Positions 43,581 through 53,105 of a stretch of DNA of 64,000 bases are shown here, piece after piece. Source of the stretch: Acidimicrobiia bacterium (GTDB lineage: Bacteria; Actinomycetota; Acidimicrobiia; Acidimicrobiales; Aldehydirespiratoraceae); NCBI GenBank assembly GCA_022821685.1, contig JAJEDD010000014.1, positions 45,604-109,603 on the forward strand, written 5' to 3'. Both the position numbers and the translations under genes were made by a program. The first letter of the stretch is position 1. Each line of letters opens with the position of its first letter. The notes below the pieces were generated by a model. It worked only from the letters and a program-made list of their open reading frames with translations, made no database searches and was not told where the DNA came from.

Positions 43581-45161
43581 GTGGTCGACAACTGGGCCGT
43601 CATCGATCGAAGCGCTGAGATCCCCGCGGAGATCCTGGCCGCGGCCGCGGCGGCTCAAGCCACGCTGGGCGACAAGCTGGCCGCGCTGCGGGCCCTGAGC
43701 GAGCCGTTCGGTGACACGGTTGGTCCCGCGGCCGCTGACCGGTGGATATCTGATGCCGATCCAGATTCTGGCCGGCTCGATCCGCCTGGGGCCGCGGCAC
43801 CCTCGCCCGAGGCTGGCGAGAACCTTGCCGACCTCAGTGCGACGGCACTGCTCGAGGGCTACCGGGCCGAAGATTTCGATCCGGTCGAAGCGGTCGACAC
43901 CTGCCTGGCCCGGATCAGCCGCGACGGCGCCGACATCGGAGCAGTGGCGACCCTCGACGACACCGCCCGCGAGCAGGCGGCCCGCTCGGCGAGTCGCTGG
44001 CGTGACGGCGACGCCGGACCGCTGGAGGGCGTCCCGATAGGGGTGAAGGACATCATCAACACCCGTGGATTGTGCACCGCGGCCGGGTCGCCGCTGTTCG
44101 CTGACCACGTCCCTGCCTCCGACGCCGCTGTCGTGGCCCGGCTGCGAGCAGCTGGCGCGGTGATCGTGGGCAAGACCACCACGCCGGAGTTCGCCTTCGG
44201 TGACGAGATCGGCGATGGCGTAGCCAATTCCAGAGCGCCGGGCCGGTGGGCGGGCGGCAGTTCGTCCGGGTCGGCGGCGGGCCTGGCCGCCGGGTTCTTC
44301 CCGGTGGCGCTCGGCACCGACACCGGCGGCTCGATCCGGGTGCCGGCGTCGTACTGCGGGGTTAGCGGCATCAAGCCGACGTTGGGACGGGTGCCCCGCG
44401 ACGGCGTGTTCGGAGTGTCGTGGACCCTGGACCATGTTGGCCCCATGGCCCGCCGCGTCGAGGATCTCGGACTGGTCCTCGGCGTGATTGCCGGTCGGTC
44501 CGAGGCCGATCCCTACTCGTCGGCGCTCCCCGTTCCCGACTACGGCTCGACCGGGACTTCGCTGCGAGGACTTCGCGTCGGGGTTCCCGACGGCTGGCTT
44601 CCCGCAGGCAGCTCATCCGGTGTGGCCGCAACCCTGGCCGGCGCGCTGGCACGGCTCGAGGATCTCGGCTGCACAGTGATGCCGGTTCCGTTCCCGCACG
44701 CCGAACTGGCCGGCATCGTCGCCTGGGTCCTAACGGTGGCAGAGTTCACCGCCCACCATGCCAGCCGCCTGCACCGCATCGACGAGTTCACCCCGTCCGC
44801 GGCCTGCCGGCTCGCAGCCGGAGCGAGCATCAGCGCCTCGGACTATCTCAAGGCGCTGCGGGCCAGATCCCTCGTGCAGGCCGACCTCGACGAGGCATTC
44901 GAGCGGGTCGATGTCCTGGTCACCGCGGCCACGCCAACCTCCGCTCCCGACCCGGCCACCTTCTTCGACGACGGCGACCGGCTCTGGCTCGACAGAGTGG
45001 CCCGCAACCTCCTCCCCTTCAACGTCACCGGCAATCCCGCCCTGGTGTTGCCGGCTGGATCCGAGGAGGGCCGGCCCACCGCCATCCAGATCGTGGCCCC
45101 GCCTCACCGCGACGCCCTGTGCCTCACAGTCGGCGCCGCCCTACAAGCACACACTGATTGA
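43581..45161 (+). CDS. Amidase-signature family hydrolase
   Basis: The 526-residue amidase-signature protein has the catalytic lysine in GVPIGVKDIINT, the cis-serine in GGSSSGSAAGLAAG and the nucleophile serine region TDTGGSIRVPASYCG. It hydrolyses amides, releasing ammonia or an amine; substrate unknown. The first 80 residues form a helical extension before the core. GTG 43581 follows the PPTase remnant stop by 5 bp, so the remnant borders the promoter. Repeat R5 begins three bases after its stop. Confidence 0.85.
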   Translation: MVDNWAVIDRSAEIPAEILAAAAAAQATLGDKLAALRALSEPFGDTVGPAAADRWISDADPDSGRLDPPGAAAPSPEAGENLADLSATALLEGYRAEDFDPVEAVDTCLARISRDGADIGAVATLDDTAREQAARSASRWRDGDAGPLEGVPIGVKDIINTRGLCTAAGSPLFADHVPASDAAVVARLRAAGAVIVGKTTTPEFAFGDEIGDGVANSRAPGRWAGGSSSGSAAGLAAGFFPVALGTDTGGSIRVPASYCGVSGIKPTLGRVPRDGVFGVSWTLDHVGPMARRVEDLGLVLGVIAGRSEADPYSSALPVPDYGSTGTSLRGLRVGVPDGWLPAGSSSGVAATLAGALARLEDLGCTVMPVPFPHAELAGIVAWVLTVAEFTAHHASRLHRIDEFTPSAACRLAAGASISASDYLKALRARSLVQADLDEAFERVDVLVTAATPTSAPDPATFFDDGDRLWLDRVARNLLPFNVTGNPALVLPAGSEEGRPTAIQIVAPPHRDALCLTVGAALQAHTD

Positions 45162-45163
45162 CC

Positions 45164-45296
45164 TAGAGGCCGAGCGGATAGGCGAGTGAATCCGCCACAT
45201 ACGGGCGAGGCCGTGGCCCGAGCGGCCCGTGAGCGCAGCGAACAAGAGCGGGAGATACCCCCCTTCGACGTGAAACCTCCTCACCTATCCGAGTGG
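45164..45296 (+). repeat. Dispersed intergenic repeat, copy R5
   Basis: It starts TAGAGGCCGAGCGGATAGGC at 45164, three bases after the amidase stop, with CATACGGGCGAGGCC and the short core variant GTGGCCCGAGCGGCCCGTG, then AGCGCAGCGAACAAGAGCGG. It ends near 45290 with CACCTATCCGAG, the inverted counterpart of the start. R5 shows the terminal inverted repeats most clearly after R1. It precedes the small coiled-coil membrane protein gene by about 100 bp. Confidence 0.85.
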
Positions 45297-45394
45297 ATTC
45301 TTTTTCATATATTTTCAGCATCTCTGTTGCATCACAGTCCGCTATGGGTCTAGCGTGCGTCAAAATCACACCAGAGAGCGACAGGAGTCGGAGC

Positions 45395-45586
45395 ATGGCC
45401 GCAGCAGACACATCCTTGCCCACGGACACCCTGGCCACCACCAAGGACTTACAGGTGCTCAAGTCAGAGCTGATCGCCGAGCTGCACAAGGAAATCGCCG
45501 AGCTCACCAAGACGATGATGAGGATTGCCCTGATGATGTCGGCCACTTTCGCGGGTGCGCTGATCACCGTTGCGCTCGTGGTCTGA
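45395..45586 (+). CDS. Small single-pass membrane protein with a coiled coil
   Basis: The 63-residue protein MAAADTSLPTDTLATTKDL... has a short amphipathic coiled coil (VLKSELIAELHKEIAELTKTM) followed by one hydrophobic segment IALMMSATFAGALITVALVV to the C-terminus. An RBS (CAGGAGTC) precedes the ATG at 45395. No database family is recognised. Inverted order of the same two parts (membrane helix then coiled coil) occurs in the small gene at 51805-52203, which also touches a repeat copy. Confidence 0.6.
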   Translation: MAAADTSLPTDTLATTKDLQVLKSELIAELHKEIAELTKTMMRIALMMSATFAGALITVALVV

Positions 45587-45685
45587 GCATTCCCGACATG
45601 AGGCGGGCATGGGTCGGCCAGCTAGGTTGCGGGGAACGGGGACAATCTCGTCACAAGTCCGCGCCTGCAAGAAAGATGAGTGACC

Positions 45686-46855
45686 ATGACCGTTCTGACC
45701 GGCGACCTTCTGGCCAGCTTCGACGACTCGGTCGGGCCGGTGGACGAGGCCCGGCTGCTGCCGCCGGTGCTGTACACGTCGGCAGAGTTCTACGAGTTCG
45801 AGCGGCAGGCCATCTTCCGGCGGGAGTGGCTCTGCGTGGGCCGGGTCGACCAACTCAAGGCGCCGGGAGATTTCCGCTGCATCACCATCGCGGGCGAGCC
45901 CCTGATCGCCGCTCGGGACTCCGGCGGCGAGCTGCGGGTGCTGTCGGCCGTGTGCCGCCACCGGGGCATGGTGATCGCCGAGGGCTCGGGCAACTGCCGC
46001 CGCTTCACCTGCCCCTACCACCACTGGAGCTACGGGCTTGACGGCGAACTGCTGGGCGCACCGGCCATGGACAGGGCCGTGGGCTTCGACCGCGGCGAGC
46101 ACAGCCTGCCCGAGCTGAAAGTGGAGGTGTGGCAGGGGTTCATCATGGCCAACTTCGATCACGAGGCCCGGCCCTTCGGCCCCACCGTGGCCAAGATCGA
46201 CGAAATGCTCGCCAACTACGGCCTGGAGTCGACCACCACCTTGGAGGGCAAGACCATCGGCGACCTTCCCTGGAACTGGAAGGTCATGATGGAGAACTTC
46301 AACGACCCCTACCACGCCAGCCGGCTGCACGGGCCGCTCCAGACCTTCGCTCCCAGCCACATGAACGACTTCCTGCGGTGGGACGACGGCGACGGCGCCA
46401 TCGGCCGGATCCAGCACTTCACCGAGATCGACAGCTCGTTCAATCCCACCCAGCGCTGCATCCTCCCGGTGTTCTCGAAGCTCACCGAAGAGCAGCGCAA
46501 GCGGGGCGGGTTCGTGCTGATCCCGCCCACCCTGGCCTTGGCCATCGTCCCCGACGAGGTGGCCTACTTCATCATCAGCCCCCAAGACGCCGGCCACATC
46601 ACCATCCAGATCGGCTACTGCCTCGAGCCCGCCGCGCTGGAGGATCCCCTCTTCGACTATCTGTTCAAGGCGGCCGAGGACGGCGTCAACAACTTCAACG
46701 AGCAGGACATCTACGTGGACGCCATGACCCAGCAGGGGCTCAACTCCCATCTCGCCCCCCGGGGCCGCTATTCATGGCAGGAGGAGACCCTGGTCCAGTT
46801 CAACCGCTGGCTGGTGAGGCGCTACCGCCACCACTGGCCCACCAACGGCGCCTGA
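45686..46855 (+). CDS. Rieske non-heme iron oxygenase, alpha subunit
   Basis: The 389-residue protein has C90-x-H92 (AVCRHRGM) and C109-x-x-H112 (TCPYHHWSY) for the Rieske cluster and ENFNDPYHASRLH for the catalytic iron. It is most like the oxygenase at 62342-63568; both begin with an L-P-P-x-x-Y-T then E-W-L-C-V-G-R. No beta subunit lies nearby. The start could be GTG 45680 or ATG 45686. The flavin reductase-like gene 35 bp downstream may supply reduced flavin or electrons. Confidence 0.9.
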   Translation: MTVLTGDLLASFDDSVGPVDEARLLPPVLYTSAEFYEFERQAIFRREWLCVGRVDQLKAPGDFRCITIAGEPLIAARDSGGELRVLSAVCRHRGMVIAEGSGNCRRFTCPYHHWSYGLDGELLGAPAMDRAVGFDRGEHSLPELKVEVWQGFIMANFDHEARPFGPTVAKIDEMLANYGLESTTTLEGKTIGDLPWNWKVMMENFNDPYHASRLHGPLQTFAPSHMNDFLRWDDGDGAIGRIQHFTEIDSSFNPTQRCILPVFSKLTEEQRKRGGFVLIPPTLALAIVPDEVAYFIISPQDAGHITIQIGYCLEPAALEDPLFDYLFKAAEDGVNNFNEQDIYVDAMTQQGLNSHLAPRGRYSWQEETLVQFNRWLVRRYRHHWPTNGA

Positions 46856-46889
46856 GCGGCCCCAACCCGCAGCCGCCGCCACCGGACCC

Positions 46890-47563
46890 GTGAACCCCGA
46901 GCGCACCGTCGTCTTCGACCCGGCCGAGCACCCGCCGAGCGAGCGGCAGTTCATGCTGTCGCAGCTGGTCGTGCCCCGGCCCATCGCCATGGTCTCGACC
47001 CGCAGCCCCGACGGCGTCAACAACGTGGCCCCCATGAGCTACTACCTGCCCATCACCGGCGATCCCATGCTGGTGGGCGTCACCATGGGCCTGCGCGAGA
47101 GCGCCGAGCTCAAGGACACCTACACCAACGCCACCGCCAGCGGCGACTTTGTGATCAACGTCACCACCGAGGCCTTCCGCGACCAGATCGAGACGGTGGC
47201 CATGGAGGCGCCCAGCACCGTCGACGAGTTCGACCTGGCCGGCTGGACCCCGGTGCCGGCCACCAGAGTCTCATCGCCGGCCATCGGCGAGGCTCTGGCC
47301 CGTCTCGAGTGCGAGGTCCGACAGGTGGTGGACCTGGGCACGCCGGGCCTGCCCTTCGGGGAGGTGCATCTGGTGATCGCCGAGGTGGTGTGGGTGGCCT
47401 ACGACGCAGCCGTCTGCGACGAGCAGGGCCGCATCGACCCGCTGCGGCTCGGACCCATCGGCCGGCTCGGCTTGCGAACCTTCCTGCGCACGGTGGACGA
47501 TGGCGCCTACTTCCTGCCCCGCATACCGTGGTCGGAGTTTGTCGAGAATCAGAAGGAGACCTA

Positions 47564-47564
<1 letters not shown>
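46890..47564 (+). CDS. Flavin reductase-like, FMN-binding split-barrel protein
   Basis: The 224-residue protein has the family blocks VVPRPIAMVSTRSPDGVNNVAPMSYYLPI and DFVINVTTEAFRDQIE of the flavin reductase/DIM6-NTAB fold. It binds FMN and, in oxygenase loci, often hands reduced flavin or electrons to a partner. It begins with GTG at 46890, 35 bp after the Rieske gene, and its TAG overlaps the next GTG (TAGTG), so it is co-translated with the E1alpha gene. Confidence 0.83.
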
Positions 47565-48537
<973 letters not shown>

Positions 48538-48541
<4 letters not shown>

Positions 48542-49578
48542 CCGTCGCCGCCGACAAGCCGCGGCGCACCGCCCGCACCCCTCGCAAGGGCAAGGACCGG
48601 GTCCGCAAGACCAGCTTCACCCAGGCCCTCAACGGCGCCCTCGACCTGGCCATGGAGAAGCACGACGAGATGTTCCTCATCGGCGAGGACATCGCCGAGA
48701 TGGGCGGCGACTTCGGCGTGACCAAGGGGCTGCTGGCCAAGTACGGGGCCGAGCGGGTCCGCGACACTCCCCTGTCGGAGGCGGCCATCATCGGCACCTG
48801 CGCGGGAGCGGCCATGGTGGGCATGCGCCCGGTGGCCGAGATCATGTTCGCCGACTTCATCGCCGAGTGCTACGACCAGGTCGTCAACAACGTGGCCAAG
48901 CTCCACTACATGTTCGACGGGCAGTTCACGGCGCCGCTGGTGATCCGCACCGCCTGCGGGGGCGGCTTCGGTGGCGGGCCCCACCACTCCCAGAGCATTG
49001 AGGGCTGGTTCCTGAACGTTCCCGGCATCGTGATCGCGGCGCCGTCCAATCCGGTCGACGCCAAGGGCCTGCTGCTGGCGTCTATCGACAGCGACGATCC
49101 GGTGCTGTTCCTGGAGCACAAGGCGCTGTACCGCAGCCGGGCCGAGGTGCCGCCCGAGTACTACACCACCCCGCTGGGGAAGGCGTCGATCGCCCGCGAG
49201 GGCCGCGACGTGACCGTGGTGGCCGCCATGCGGATGGTGCCCATGGCACTGGAGGCCGCCGAGACTGCCGCGGCCGACGGCATCTCGGTGGAGGTGGTCG
49301 ATCTGCGGACGATCCGCCCCTACGACGCGACGACGGTGCTGGCCTCGGCCTCCAAGACCGGGCGGGTGGTGGTGGCCAACGAGGCGCCCCGCATCGGCGG
49401 GCTGGGCGCGGAGCTGAGCGCCCGCATCAGCGAGGAGTGCTTCGCGCAGTTGCGGGGTCCGGTGGTGCGGGTGGACGGCCTCGACACCCCCATCCCCTTC
49501 TCGGTGCCGCTGGAGAACATCGTGCTCCCCGACTCCGACAACATTGCCGTCGCCATCAAGGCCGCGGCCCAATACTGA
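48538..49578 (+). CDS. 2-oxoacid/acetoin dehydrogenase E1 beta subunit
   Basis: The 346-residue protein has the transketolase-like pyrimidine domain FTQALNGALDLAMEKHDEMFLIGEDI, DTPLSEAAIIGTCAGAAMVGMRPVAEIMFADF and the C-terminal transketolase domain DVTVVAAMRMVPMALEAAE. This with E1alpha gives the alpha2beta2 ThDP enzyme that decarboxylates a 2-oxoacid (or cleaves acetoin) and reductively acylates a lipoyl group. Residues 1-25 form a basic extension not seen in many family members. Confidence 0.9.
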
Positions 49579-49605
49579 CCAGCACGGACTCGCGAGGAGA
49601 GTTGC

Positions 49606-49875
49606 ATGAGCACTGATGTGATCCTGCCCAAGTGGGGGTTGACCATGGAGGACGGCACCGTGGTGGCCTGGTACGTCGACGAGGGCGAGCATGTGGTGGA
49701 GGGCGAGGTGATCGCCGAGGTGGAGACCGAGAAGGTCGAGAACGAGTTGGAGGCGCCCTGCGCCGGCGTCGTGGCTCGGATCCTGGTGGACGAGGACGAG
49801 ACCGTCGACGTGGGCACCGTGCTGGCGGTGATCGCCGACAACGAGGCCGAAGCCGCCGCCATCGCCGAGGGCTAG
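49606..49875 (+). CDS. Stand-alone lipoyl-domain protein (E2-like)
   Basis: The 89-residue protein is one lipoyl domain: ILPKWGLTMEDGTVVAWYV, then the lipoylation turn VETEKVENELEAP with K43 at its tip and the AGVVARILVDEDETVDVGTVL strand pair. It has no peripheral-subunit-binding or acyltransferase domain, so it is a free lipoyl carrier, not a full E2. It is downstream of E1beta by 27 bp. An E2 or E3 would have to come from elsewhere, unless this works as an acyl carrier alone. Confidence 0.85.
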   Translation: MSTDVILPKWGLTMEDGTVVAWYVDEGEHVVEGEVIAEVETEKVENELEAPCAGVVARILVDEDETVDVGTVLAVIADNEAEAAAIAEG

Positions 49876-49886
49876 GGGGCGTTCGC

Positions 49887-49949
49887 GTGAGACCCGAGAC
49901 CGCCGCTGACATGCGGCACACCGCCAACGAAGAAGGGGCGTTCGCGTGA
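49887..49949 (+). CDS. 20-codon leader mini-ORF created by duplication of the SDR start
   Basis: From GTG 49887 the frame reads RPETAADMRHTANEEGAFA and ends TGA 49947-49949, overlapping the SDR start GTG 49946 (GTGA). The 22 bases GGGGCGTTCGCGTGAGACCC plus GA at 49875-49896 recur without a mismatch at 49934-49955. The offset is 59 bases. The identical repeat indicates a recent duplication. Translation is unproven. Confidence 0.5.
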   Translation: MRPETAADMRHTANEEGAFA

Positions 49950-50722
49950 GACCCGACCGTTTCGACGGTGACACCGTGCTGGTCACCGGCTCGTCGAGGG
50001 GCATCGGCGCGGCCACCGCGGCGGCCTTCGCGGCCGAGGGGGCGAAGGTGGCGATCAACTACCGCAGCGACGCCGACGGCGCGGCGGCCACCCGGCAGGC
50101 CATCTGCGACACAGGCGGCACAGCCGAGGTATTCCGGGCCGACATCGGCAACGAGGCCGACGTGGCCCGGCTGGCCGCCGAGGTGGATGCGTCGCTGGGG
50201 CCGGTCTCGATCCTGGTCAACAACGCCGCCCTCATCGACCGCTCCGGGTTGTTCGACCTCTCGCTGGAGGCCTTCGACACCGTCTGGCACGCCAACGTGC
50301 GCGGCGTGCTGCAGCTGAGCCAGCTGGTGGCGGTTCAGATGGTGCAACGGGGCCGCGGCGCCATCGTGCATCTCAGCTCGATCCTGGCCCGGCTCGGGGT
50401 GGCCAACCGCAGCGCCTACATCGCCTCGAAGGGCGCAGTCGAGGGGCTGACCCGGGCCATGGCGCTGGAGTTGGGCCCCAAGGGAGTGCGGGTCAACGCG
50501 GTGGCGCCGGGGCTGATCGCCACCGAGGCTCTACTGGCGGGGATGCCCGACCCCGACGTGCAGGCCGCCATCGCGCGCCACATCCCCGAGGGCCGCTTCG
50601 GACGGCCCGAGGAGATCACCGCCGCCATTCTGTTCGCGGCGTCTCCCGAGGCCAGCTACCTCAACGGCGCCGTCATCGCCGTGGACGCCGCCCTCGGCGC
50701 CCGCGAGTCCACTCCGGCCTGA
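49946..50722 (+). CDS. SDR-family oxidoreductase (FabG-like)
   Basis: The 258-residue protein has the SDR cofactor loop VTGSSRGIGAATA, the NNAAL structural motif, catalytic S-Y-K (HLSS, YIASKG) and PGLIATE. It is probably NADP(H)-linked and reduces a ketone or oxidises an alcohol in the pathway with the upstream dehydrogenase. The start GTG 49946 has GGGGCG upstream. The 20-codon duplicated leader overlaps it. Confidence 0.88.
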   Translation: MRPDRFDGDTVLVTGSSRGIGAATAAAFAAEGAKVAINYRSDADGAAATRQAICDTGGTAEVFRADIGNEADVARLAAEVDASLGPVSILVNNAALIDRSGLFDLSLEAFDTVWHANVRGVLQLSQLVAVQMVQRGRGAIVHLSSILARLGVANRSAYIASKGAVEGLTRAMALELGPKGVRVNAVAPGLIATEALLAGMPDPDVQAAIARHIPEGRFGRPEEITAAILFAASPEASYLNGAVIAVDAALGARESTPA

Positions 50723-50753
50723 CCACGCCGCGACTCAGTCCTAGGAGCCAGCC

Positions 50754-51713
50754 ATGATCAGCGTCAACCGGGAGGCCATGAAGACGGTCCGGGTGATCCT
50801 CGATGAGGCCGACGCGCTGGGCGTGTCGGTGGAGCGGCTCGACAACGGCGCCACCGTCATCGACATGGGCCTCGAGACCAAGGGCGGCTGGCGGGCCGCC
50901 CAGCTCTACACCCTCGCCAGCCTCGGGGGGCTGGGCATCGTCAGCTACGAGCCCTTCGACCTCGACGGGCGAATGCTCACCGCGGTGCGGGTGATGATCG
51001 ACCATCCCATCGAGGCCTGCGTGGCGTCGCAGATCGCGGGCTGGCGCCTGCAGGCGCCCGGCACCGAGCACGCCGCCATCCTGGCCGGGCCGGGCCGGGC
51101 CCTGAACCGCGACAGCCTCGACCACTACTTCGAGTGGATCGACTACCGCGACGACCACCACGAGTCGGTGGTGGCCATCCAGACCTCCGAGCCGATCCCG
51201 GTGTCGATGGCCGACATGATCGCCTCGGCGTGCCGGGTCGACCCCGGCGACCTCTACGTGCTGTTCGCGCCGAACCGCAGCCTGGTGACCGCGGTGCAGG
51301 TGGCGGCCCGCATCGTGGAGCAGTCCATACACCGCCTGGCCGAGGAGGGCATGGACCTGCGCAGCCTGCGCTGCGCCCACGGCCTGGGGGTGGTGCCGCC
51401 GCTGGTTGACGACGACCTGGTGTCGATGGGCCGCATCAACGACAGCCTGCTCTACGGCGGCATCGCCAACATCACCGTCGAAGGCGACGACGGCCAGTGC
51501 GCCGACATCGTCGACCGGGTGGTGTCGGCGGCCTGCTCGGCCTACGGCCGCACCTTCATCGAGATCTACGAGGACGCCGGCCGGGACTTCTACGAGATCC
51601 CCATAGAGCTGCACTCCCCGGCCGAGATCCACCTCACCAACCTGGCCAGCGGCCGCACCTTCAGCGCAGGACGCATCAACTACGACGTCCTCACCGCCTC
51701 GTTCTTCAGCTAG
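50754..51713 (+). CDS. mch: Methenyltetrahydromethanopterin cyclohydrolase (Mch)-like protein
   Basis: The 319-residue protein matches the Mch family (InterPro-type signature) along its length: ISVNREAMKTV at the start, LDNGATVIDMGLETKGGWRAAQLYT, VMIDHPIEACVASQIAGWRLQ, AGPGRALNRDSLDHYFEWIDYRDDHHESVVAIQT, LYVLFAPNRSLVTAVQVAARIVEQSIHRL and YGGIANITVE. In H4MPT-using organisms Mch converts methenyl- to formyl-H4MPT in C1 metabolism. It sits next to a Mer-like luciferase-family protein (53106-54089) and SDRs. A full H4MPT pathway is not seen in the window, so a related pterin or another role is possible. Confidence 0.8.
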   Translation: MISVNREAMKTVRVILDEADALGVSVERLDNGATVIDMGLETKGGWRAAQLYTLASLGGLGIVSYEPFDLDGRMLTAVRVMIDHPIEACVASQIAGWRLQAPGTEHAAILAGPGRALNRDSLDHYFEWIDYRDDHHESVVAIQTSEPIPVSMADMIASACRVDPGDLYVLFAPNRSLVTAVQVAARIVEQSIHRLAEEGMDLRSLRCAHGLGVVPPLVDDDLVSMGRINDSLLYGGIANITVEGDDGQCADIVDRVVSAACSAYGRTFIEIYEDAGRDFYEIPIELHSPAEIHLTNLASGRTFSAGRINYDVLTASFFS

Positions 51714-51804
51714 CCCAAGATCCAGGCCACTGATGTCTGTGGCGTGGGAGAATATGTCATGAAAAGGCCTTGTATTAGGCACTTGGCTGCAATAGGTTGG
51801 CCGA

Positions 51805-52203
51805 ATGGCCGCATCAGAAGCGCTGAGCGTTCCGGGCGAGGGTTCGGCAACCGCACCCGATCCGACGGCCATCGCGGACGCGACCGCAGAGCCGGGGCAG
51901 AGCACCGCATTGCAGCGCTGGCCGCAGATCATTCCCATAGCACAGCTGGTCGCGGTCATTCTGGGAGTGTTCGCCATCATCTGGAACCAGCAGCAGACCA
52001 TCGACAACCTGCGCAGCGAGTTCCGCAGCGAACTGCGCAACGAAATCGGCGCGGTGCGCACCGAGATCGGCGAACTGCGGGCCGAAGTGTCCGAGAACGG
52101 CCAGCGCTTGGCCCGCATCGAGGGATTTCTCGGAATCGGGATGCCGGACCAAGAGGCCGAGCGGCTAGACCCGTCCCGCTTGCGGTTGCCGCCGATGCCA
52201 TAG
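51805..52203 (+). CDS. Small single-pass membrane protein with C-terminal coiled coil
   Basis: The 132-residue protein has a Pro/Ala-rich N-terminus, one membrane segment IIPIAQLVAVILGVFAIIW and a strongly charged heptad coiled coil (NLRSEFRSELRNEIGAVRTEIGELRAEVSEN), then LARIEGFLGIG. The last dozen residues (QEAERLDPSRL) fall inside repeat R6 and come from repeat sequence. I recognise no family. Its topology mirrors the small protein at 45395-45586. Confidence 0.6.
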   Translation: MAASEALSVPGEGSATAPDPTAIADATAEPGQSTALQRWPQIIPIAQLVAVILGVFAIIWNQQQTIDNLRSEFRSELRNEIGAVRTEIGELRAEVSENGQRLARIEGFLGIGMPDQEAERLDPSRLRLPPMP

Positions 52204-52300
52204 CGAGGCCGTGGCCCGAGCGGCCCGTGAGCGCAGCGAACAAGAGCGGGAACGACAACACCGAGTTACGAGACACTTACGAGCAATCCGCGCACGCTCC
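52152..52300 (+). repeat. Dispersed intergenic repeat, copy R6
   Basis: It starts AGAGGCCGAGCGGCTAGAC near 52152, inside the coiled-coil gene and coding for its last residues. It has the short core variant GTGGCCCGAGCGGCCCGTG and AGCGCAGCGAACAAGAGCGG, and ends GAGCAATCCGCGCACGCTCC at 52300. It occupies the whole gap before the SDR start at 52322. Of all copies it has the longest 3' tail identical in order to R3 and R7. Confidence 0.85.
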
Positions 52301-52321
52301 AAGTGTCGCAGTGAGCCCCCG

Positions 52322-53038
52322 GTGACTGCGGCGCCGGTGGCAGTGGTGACTGGCGGTGGATCGGGCGTCGGCTTGGCCTGCGCAACCGCGCTGGCGGCCC
52401 GGGGCATGCGCGGTGTGCTCGTCGGGCGGCGGGAGGACCGGCTTCGGGCCGCGGCGTCCGAGTTGACCGCGCCGGCGACTGTCTTGGCTGCCGACTTGAC
52501 GCAAGCGGGTGAGGCCGAGCGGATTGTCTCTGAGACTCTGGATGCTCACGGTCGTATCGACGTGATCGTGCACAGTGCGGGCACCTTCGACAAGGCATCG
52601 GTAGCCGAGGCCGACGACGACCATTGGCGTCGGGTCACCGACATCAACCTCGGTGCGGTGATGGCGCTCACCCGGGCGGGCTGGGAGGCGTTGAGCGACT
52701 CGGGTGGCCAGATCGTGCTGATTAGCAGCGTCGCTGCGGTGCAGGCCTTCGAAGGCAACGCGGCCTATGCCGCCTCCAAGGGCGGCCTCAACGCTTTGGG
52801 CGAGGTGCTGCGGCTGGAGGGACGGGACCGGGGCATCAGGGTGATCACGCTGTGCCCCGCGCAGATCGACACCGAGCTGTGGGACGGCAAGGCGCCCGAT
52901 CCGGTGCGGGCCCGCATGATGCCCGCGGCCGGAATGGGCGAACTGGTGGCTGACCTGGTCGAGACCGACCGGCGCATCGACATCGGCCCGGTCGTCATCA
53001 GGCCCGTCCGCGATCCCTGGGCGGAGTCCGAACCGTGA
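52322..53038 (+). CDS. SDR-family oxidoreductase
   Basis: The 238-residue protein has VVTGGGSGVGLACATALAARG, VHSAGTFDK (in place of NNAG) and the catalytic YAASKG with LISS upstream. Its size and the shift from NNAG to HSAG suggest a divergent classical SDR. GTG 52322 is the first start after repeat R6. Its stop overlaps a GTG opening a 24-codon frame whose TGA overlaps the next gene's ATG at 53106. Confidence 0.83.
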   Translation: MTAAPVAVVTGGGSGVGLACATALAARGMRGVLVGRREDRLRAAASELTAPATVLAADLTQAGEAERIVSETLDAHGRIDVIVHSAGTFDKASVAEADDDHWRRVTDINLGAVMALTRAGWEALSDSGGQIVLISSVAAVQAFEGNAAYAASKGGLNALGEVLRLEGRDRGIRVITLCPAQIDTELWDGKAPDPVRARMMPAAGMGELVADLVETDRRIDIGPVVIRPVRDPWAESEP

Positions 53039-53105
53039 CCGGCCGCGGCCAGTCGGCGTCAAGGCCGGGGCACGACACTGCCTTCGACGCGAGGCGAGAG
53101 CAGCC

